Source: Gammaproteobacteria bacterium
Lineage (GTDB): Bacteria > Pseudomonadota > Gammaproteobacteria > Enterobacterales > Alteromonadaceae
Direction of reading: 5' to 3'
NCBI GenBank assembly: GCA_023380515.1
Contig: JAMCRH010000245.1
Coordinates: forward strand, 1-9,453
DNA length: 9,453 nucleotides
The position numbers were made by a program, and so were the translations under genes. This document shows, piece by piece, positions 6,252 through 9,453 of this stretch (its first letter is position 1; the number at the start of each line of letters is the position of its first letter). Below the pieces are notes generated by a model that made no database searches, was not told where the DNA came from, and saw nothing but the letters and a program-made list of their open reading frames with translations.

Positions 6252-6893
6252 GTGAAGAAAACCAACCCACGCACAACCAGTAAAATCGGACAAATCCGTA
6301 TCATCGGTGGCCGTTGGCGTGGCCGCAAGCTAGCCGTTGCCGATTTGCCCGGCTTACGGCCGACCACGGATCGGGTGAAAGAAACCGTATTCAATTGGTT
6401 GCAGTTTGAATTGCAGCAGGCACGGGTGCTCGACGCGTTCGCTGGTACCGGCAGTTTAGGCCTAGAAGCCTTGTCGCGTGGTGCCGAGCAAGTGACTTTT
6501 ATTGAGAAATCACCGCAAGCAGCCAAACAGTTGCAGCAGAATTTAGCGGTGTTGCAGGCACAAACGAATAGCCAAGTGATCATTGCAGATGCGAATCAAG
6601 CCCTGAGTCACTTGCCTGTTCAATCCGCACAGGACGCATTTGATGTAATTTTTCTCGACCCGCCTTTTGGTCAGAATTTGCTGCAGCCCTGCTTGCAACT
6701 CATCAGTGAGCGTCAATTAAGCAAACCCGGCAGCTTTATCTACATTGAAACCGAAAAAGACTTAGACTATACCACGCCACCGGACTGGACGCTGCACCGC
6801 GAAAAGCAAGCAGGCCAGGTGCTCAGTCGACTGTATATAACAGGTGCATACGACGAGAAAGAACAAGAGAAAGAAGAAGAGGAACCGCTATGA
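6252..6893 (+). CDS. rsmD: 16S rRNA (guanine(966)-N(2))-methyltransferase RsmD
   Basis: This S-adenosylmethionine-dependent enzyme methylates G966 of 16S rRNA during 30S assembly. The 213 residues include an N-terminal RNA-binding stretch with IGGRWRGRKL (18-27) and RPTTDRVKETVFNWL (36-50). SAM motif I is VLDAFAGTGSLGLEALSRGA (59-78), the acidic SAM-ribose residue lies in FIEKS (83-87), and the catalytic DPPFG is at 136-140. The start is GTG at 6252 with AAGG at 6243-6246, spaced 5 nt. The C-terminus carries an unusual acidic tail (DEKEQEKEEEEPL), not typical of the roughly 198-aa E. coli enzyme. Its purine-rich DNA also supplies the ribosome site of the next gene. The rsmD stop overlaps that gene's start (ATGA). 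Placement divergent from ftsY is the usual gammaproteobacterial arrangement. Confidence 0.95.
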   Translation: MKKTNPRTTSKIGQIRIIGGRWRGRKLAVADLPGLRPTTDRVKETVFNWLQFELQQARVLDAFAGTGSLGLEALSRGAEQVTFIEKSPQAAKQLQQNLAVLQAQTNSQVIIADANQALSHLPVQSAQDAFDVIFLDPPFGQNLLQPCLQLISERQLSKPGSFIYIETEKDLDYTTPPDWTLHREKQAGQVLSRLYITGAYDEKEQEKEEEEPL

Positions 6894-7192
6894 AGTATGT
6901 GATCTTAATCGGCAAAGTCGTGTTTACCGGCATTTGGGTGTTTTTAATCGGCGCACTGTTCTTTGCCTCAAGCAAAGGCCAAGTGGCTTTATTCTCGTTG
7001 TTGTTGATGATTTTAAGCGTACTGCATGTATTGCAGGTGTTTATTTTTTATTCGGCCTTCCACCAACCGCTGAAAGACAAAGGCTTGGCGGTCGGCGGAA
7101 AAGACTATGTGGCCATCTTCTTTTTTGGTGTCATCGGCTGGCTGATGGCATTGCAAAAACGCAATCAATTGGGCAATCAAGGCAAGGCCTAA
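6890..7192 (+). CDS. DUF1145 family membrane protein (YhhL-like)
   Basis: A 100-residue inner-membrane protein of unknown function. Three hydrophobic segments are visible (about 2-26, 33-56 and 73-88), with a polar loop HQPLKDKGLAVGGKDY (58-73) between the second and third and a basic C-terminal end. The sequence and the position directly after rsmD match the DUF1145/YhhL family, which in E. coli also follows rsmD. The ATG overlaps the rsmD stop as ATGA, and GAGG (6880-6883) in the purine-rich end of rsmD is about 6-7 nt away, so translation is probably coupled. The gene ends in a convergent overlap with the DUF416 gene: its TAA (7190-7192) shares bases with that gene's TAG. Confidence 0.88.
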   Translation: MKYVILIGKVVFTGIWVFLIGALFFASSKGQVALFSLLLMILSVLHVLQVFIFYSAFHQPLKDKGLAVGGKDYVAIFFFGVIGWLMALQKRNQLGNQGKA

Positions 7193-7776
7193 AGCCCCAA
7201 ATTCGACATCCCCTCTTCGCGGGCAATGGTACGCATTTCCCGCACAGTTTCTTTGTCGACATCACCCACTTCTTCAAGAAAATCTATCATGGCTTGCTGA
7301 ATATCAATTTCGTAGGCCATCAAAGGGTGCTGCTCGATTTCAACTGCCCGCACGCCTGCGTCCTCAATTTCCGCCAACTCACCAAGCTCAAGATAGTGCG
7401 CGACCGAACCTTGGGATATTTTCGCAACATCTAAACACGGTGCAGGTTCTCGGTCGTCCAAACCTTGCAACAGCGAACTGAGTGCCGTGCAAGCAGCGAT
7501 GGCCGGAAACATACCAAGAACATCGAAATCTTGCTCATTTGGAGTGACTTCTTCGAGCTTTTCTTGCCACCGTTGCCAATCACTGCCTTTGTTCACCGCC
7601 AATTTGTCCCATGCCGCATTTAATGCACCACGCAACACTTTACTGTCACCATTGCCGGTGGTCTCCGCAAAGCGGTCATAATTCGGCAACATCCGTTCAC
7701 ACAAGTACGCTGCGAGTGCCGCTTGCTGGCGGTAGTCAAGGGCGCGAATACGCTGAAAGGTTGTCTTCTTAGCCAT
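7189..7776 (-). CDS. DUF416 family protein (YjaG-like)
   Basis: A 195-residue soluble protein of unknown function, of usual length for the DUF416/YjaG family. Visible features are an Arg/Leu-rich helical N-terminus (QRIRALDYRQQAALAAYLCERMLPNY, given here as QRIRALDYRQQ and LCERMLPNYDRF), then ALNAAWDKLA (51-60), the acidic stretch LEEVTPNEQDFDV (74-86), and the helix AIAACTALSSLLQGL (92-106). An acidic C-terminal half with HPLMAYEIDIQQAMIDFL (150-167) follows. There is no signal peptide, membrane segment or recognisable catalytic motif. The ATG (7774-7776) overlaps the end of the upstream MarC-family gene by 8 nt, with only a weak GGGG as ribosome site, so it likely depends on translational coupling. 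In E. coli the homologue yjaG sits near hupA, so the pairing here with yhgN is a different context. Confidence 0.87.
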   Translation of the reverse strand: MAKKTTFQRIRALDYRQQAALAAYLCERMLPNYDRFAETTGNGDSKVLRGALNAAWDKLAVNKGSDWQRWQEKLEEVTPNEQDFDVLGMFPAIAACTALSSLLQGLDDREPAPCLDVAKISQGSVAHYLELGELAEIEDAGVRAVEIEQHPLMAYEIDIQQAMIDFLEEVGDVDKETVREMRTIAREEGMSNLGL

Positions 7777-8374
7777 TTAAAAGCCCCGTTTGTTCAATGT
7801 AAGCGACGATGCCGTCGAGGAACATTTGCACCGCAATCATGACAAGTAAGAGACCCATCAAGCGCTCGACCGCGTTCAAACCGCGTTGACCCAGTGCCCG
7901 CAAGACAAAGTTACTAAACAATAGAATCGTTGCTGAGATTGCCCACGCTGACACACTCGCCAAGGTCCAATCAAACATACGGTCTGGGGACTGGCTCGCG
8001 AGTAAAATGAGTGTTGCAAGCAATGACGGGCCGGAGATCAACGGAATCGCCAACGGTACAATAAACGGCTCGTCGCCAGCTGGTAAACCCAGCACCCCAC
8101 CCGGCTGTGGGAAAATTAAGCGCAGTGCAATAATGAAAAGAATGATACCACCGGCAATGGTGACTGCTTCTTGGCGCAAGCCTAACGCATCAAGCAAGGC
8201 ACTACCGAGGTACAAGAACAACAGCATAAAGAATAGCGCGAATAGCAACTCACGAATGAGCACTTTACGGCGACGTTTTGGGTCCACATGGCGCAACACC
8301 GAAATAAAAATCGGCAAGTTCCCGAGTGGGTTCATAATTAACAGCAACGTAATCGTAGCGGTTAACGTGTCCAT
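7769..8374 (-). CDS. yhgN: MarC/YhgN family inner-membrane protein
   Basis: An integral membrane protein of the MarC (UPF0056) family, 201 residues, closest by eye to E. coli YhgN. About six hydrophobic segments are visible (about 5-25, 42-62, 70-89, 104-126, 137-159 and 172-192). Conserved stretches include IMNPLGNLPIFISVLRHVDPKRRR (residues 13-36) with its Asn-Pro-Leu-Gly motif, GIILFIIALRLIFP (76-89), GDEPFIVPLAIPLISGP (100-116) and GLNAVERLMGLLLVMIAVQM (165-184). Some archaeal relatives were reported to transport neutral amino acids, but the bacterial function is not settled. MarC itself was shown not to cause multiple antibiotic resistance. The start ATG has AAGGAG 5 nt upstream. The gene is divergent from a PLP-dependent dehydratase gene, which is compatible with, but does not prove, a role in amino-acid traffic. 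Confidence 0.93.
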   Translation of the reverse strand: MDTLTATITLLLIMNPLGNLPIFISVLRHVDPKRRRKVLIRELLFALFFMLLFLYLGSALLDALGLRQEAVTIAGGIILFIIALRLIFPQPGGVLGLPAGDEPFIVPLAIPLISGPSLLATLILLASQSPDRMFDWTLASVSAWAISATILLFSNFVLRALGQRGLNAVERLMGLLLVMIAVQMFLDGIVAYIEQTGLLNG

Positions 8375-8390
8375 GTGTGCTCCTTAAACA

Positions 8391-8448
8391 AAACTGGCCT
8401 GCTAACAGTAAGTTATTGTACTCTAGAAGCATACTTTACGGCCAGTTT
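8391..8448. repeat. Perfect 9-bp inverted repeat bracketing the yhgN/dehydratase divergent promoter region
   Basis: AAACTGGCC (8391-8399) and GGCCAGTTT (8440-8448) are exact inverted copies with 40 bp between, filling most of the 89-bp gap between two divergent genes. The left arm lies just before the yhgN ribosome site and the right arm just before the dehydratase ribosome site. A transcript starting between the arms would contain only one arm, so a two-site DNA operator is a better reading than an RNA hairpin. Confidence 0.5.
8415..8420 (-). promoter_or_regulatory. Candidate -10 element for yhgN
   Basis: On the minus strand TACAAT (plus 8415-8420) matches a sigma-70 -10 at 5 of 6 positions. 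The -35 region 17-18 bp upstream (within GGCCGT/TGGCCG) is poor and overlaps the right arm of the inverted repeat, as would fit an activator- or repressor-controlled promoter. I could not find a convincing promoter for the plus-strand gene in the same gap. Confidence 0.35.
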
Positions 8449-8451
8449 AGC

Positions 8452-8466
8452 GGAGTTTTTATTGTG
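8452..8466 (+). promoter_or_regulatory. Ribosome binding site setting the GTG start of the dehydratase gene
   Basis: GGAG (8452-8455) stands 8 nt before GTG (8464-8466). No ATG occurs in frame before residue 43, which lies inside the conserved fold, so the GTG is the likely start. Confidence 0.75.
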
Positions 8467-9453
8467 ACCGGATGGCAGAACCTTGCTGGTAGCGACGCCC
8501 TGAACCTTGCTTTTATTCAGCGAGCCGACAAATTGATCGCGCCGTATATCGTGCAAACACCGGTGTTAACCAGCCCTGTCCTCAATGAAATGGCCGGCGC
8601 TGAGCTGCATTTTAAATGTGAAAACCTACAACACACCGGCGCGTTTAAGTTTCGTGGCGCCATGCATGCACTGCTCCACTTAACCGCAGAAGAACGTGCC
8701 AAGGGCGTATTTACTGTTTCATCAGGGAACCACGGTGCCGCACTTGCTGCAGCCGGTCGCCAACTTGGTATCCCTGTGCGCGTTGCTGTGCCAAACAATG
8801 CGCCAGCGATCAAAAAACAAAATATTGCCCGTTCCGGCGCCTTAATCACCGAGATTGAACCCGGCATGGCGGCACGGGAAGCAATCGTGCAGCAATGGCG
8901 TGAGGAAAGTGGCCTGCCCTTTATTCCGCCTTACGATCATCCCCATATTATTGCTGGTCAAGGCACTGCTGCATTGGAGCTTTTGAAAGTGGTACCGGAA
9001 TTAGATGTGCTGCTAACACCACTCGGGGGTGGTGGCCTGCTCTCCGGTAGCGCCATGGTTGCGCACAGCCAAGGTATAGCCGTCTATGGGGTCGAGCCCG
9101 AGCTCGCCAGTGATGGCGCTACCTCGCTACAACTTGGTCAAATCCAACCTGCGATGCCACCACGGAGTATTTGTGACGGACTCCTGACCAGCTTGGGGCA
9201 GCATACCTTTGCGGTGATTCAAGAGCGCGTCACCGACATTCTTGTCGTCAGTGAGCAAGAGGTGGTCGACGCCATGCAATTGATTTGGCAACATCTGCAT
9301 TTGGTTATTGAACCTTCGTCTGCCACGGTTTTTGCAGCTGTATGTAAATATCGAGAACGCTTTCATGGCCAGCGCCTAGGCCTCATTCTCAGTGGTGGCA
9401 ATGTCGCTGTCGACCAACTGCCATGGCCGGTTCAACGGCTACAGTTCAACACG
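8464..9453 (+). CDS. Threonine/serine dehydratase-type PLP enzyme (fold type II), runs off the right edge
   Basis: The frame is open for 330 codons to the window edge without a stop. It encodes a pyridoxal-phosphate enzyme of the threonine ammonia-lyase / serine dehydratase / serine racemase group, which typically deaminates threonine or serine to a 2-oxo acid. Key parts are FKFRGA with the Schiff-base Lys62 (usual form SFKxRGA, here GAFKFRGA), the substrate loop SSGNHG (86-91) and the phosphate-binding loop GGGGLLSG (188-195). E211, A215 and D217 in GVEPELASD match the divalent-cation site known in serine racemase. SGGN (310-313) is the cofactor-ring motif. The length matches single-domain catabolic enzymes without the ACT-like domain of biosynthetic IlvA, although the unseen end could add one. 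Which substrate it uses (Thr, Ser, or 3-hydroxyaspartate) cannot be told from the sequence. Confidence 0.9.
   Translation, partial: MTGWQNLAGSDALNLAFIQRADKLIAPYIVQTPVLTSPVLNEMAGAELHFKCENLQHTGAFKFRGAMHALLHLTAEERAKGVFTVSSGNHGAALAAAGRQLGIPVRVAVPNNAPAIKKQNIARSGALITEIEPGMAAREAIVQQWREESGLPFIPPYDHPHIIAGQGTAALELLKVVPELDVLLTPLGGGGLLSGSAMVAHSQGIAVYGVEPELASDGATSLQLGQIQPAMPPRSICDGLLTSLGQHTFAVIQERVTDILVVSEQEVVDAMQLIWQHLHLVIEPSSATVFAAVCKYRERFHGQRLGLILSGGNVAVDQLPWPVQRLQFNT

Noticed and set aside
6844..7434. A 196-codon plus-strand open frame across the rsmD end, the DUF1145 gene and part of the DUF416 gene.
   Set aside because: It overlaps three well-supported genes in other frames, has Arg/Cys-rich unfamiliar sequence and no ribosome site, and matches no family I recognise. 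It is a shadow frame.
8517..8867. A 116-codon minus-strand open frame within the dehydratase gene.
   Set aside because: It is fully antisense to a conserved PLP-enzyme coding region whose catalytic motifs are intact, so it is a shadow.
1..9453. Search for mobile elements, CRISPR repeats, toxin-antitoxin or defence genes and tRNA-linked integration sites.
   Set aside because: All long frames are assigned to conserved housekeeping families with intact motifs, the intergenic gaps are short, and no regularly spaced repeats or transposase motifs are visible.

Overview
The window is an ordinary, densely packed stretch of core chromosome from a gammaproteobacterium. The protein sequences and the rpoH-ftsX-ftsE-ftsY/rsmD-DUF1145 order resemble Enterobacterales, Vibrionales and Alteromonadales. 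The style of the proteins suggests a marine Alteromonadales-type organism, perhaps Idiomarinaceae, but that placement is a guess from memory of protein style. I see no tRNA, rRNA, CRISPR array, insertion sequence, phage gene or integron. I found no undescribed multi-gene system. The points of interest are regulatory and organisational.

Layout. At 1-1520 on the plus strand lie the 3' end of gpmI (glycolysis) and envC (activator of cell-division amidases), 24 nt apart and probably one transcript. A convergent small 8-cysteine protein gene of the YkgJ type (1531-1794, minus) follows. Upstream of it sits the rho-independent terminator of rpoH. The minus-strand block rpoH, ftsX, ftsE, ftsY (1918-6091) encodes the heat-shock sigma factor, the FtsEX division ABC complex and the signal recognition particle receptor. 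The 262-nt gap before rpoH carries a sigma-70-like promoter, a good match to a sigma-E promoter, and a leader that could fold over the ribosome binding site.

A divergent promoter region (6092-6251) separates ftsY from the plus-strand pair rsmD and a DUF1145 (YhhL-like) membrane protein gene, which overlap by 4 nt. The DUF1145 gene collides tail-to-tail with a DUF416 (YjaG-like) gene, so that their stop codons overlap. The DUF416 gene overlaps the upstream gene for a MarC/YhgN membrane protein by 8 nt. Divergent from that, and running off the right edge, is a PLP-dependent threonine/serine dehydratase-type gene starting with GTG at 8464. Its promoter region, shared with yhgN, is bracketed by a perfect 9-bp inverted repeat.

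How the genes work together. FtsEX in the inner membrane is known to control EnvC in the periplasm, which activates amidases AmiA and AmiB to split septal peptidoglycan. Here envC lies within about 1.5 kb of ftsX, closer than in E. coli. FtsY and RsmD serve membrane protein targeting and ribosome maturation. RpoH serves protein-folding stress, and the probable sigma-E promoter would link it to envelope stress. The yhgN/dehydratase pair may concern amino-acid transport and catabolism, which is inference only.
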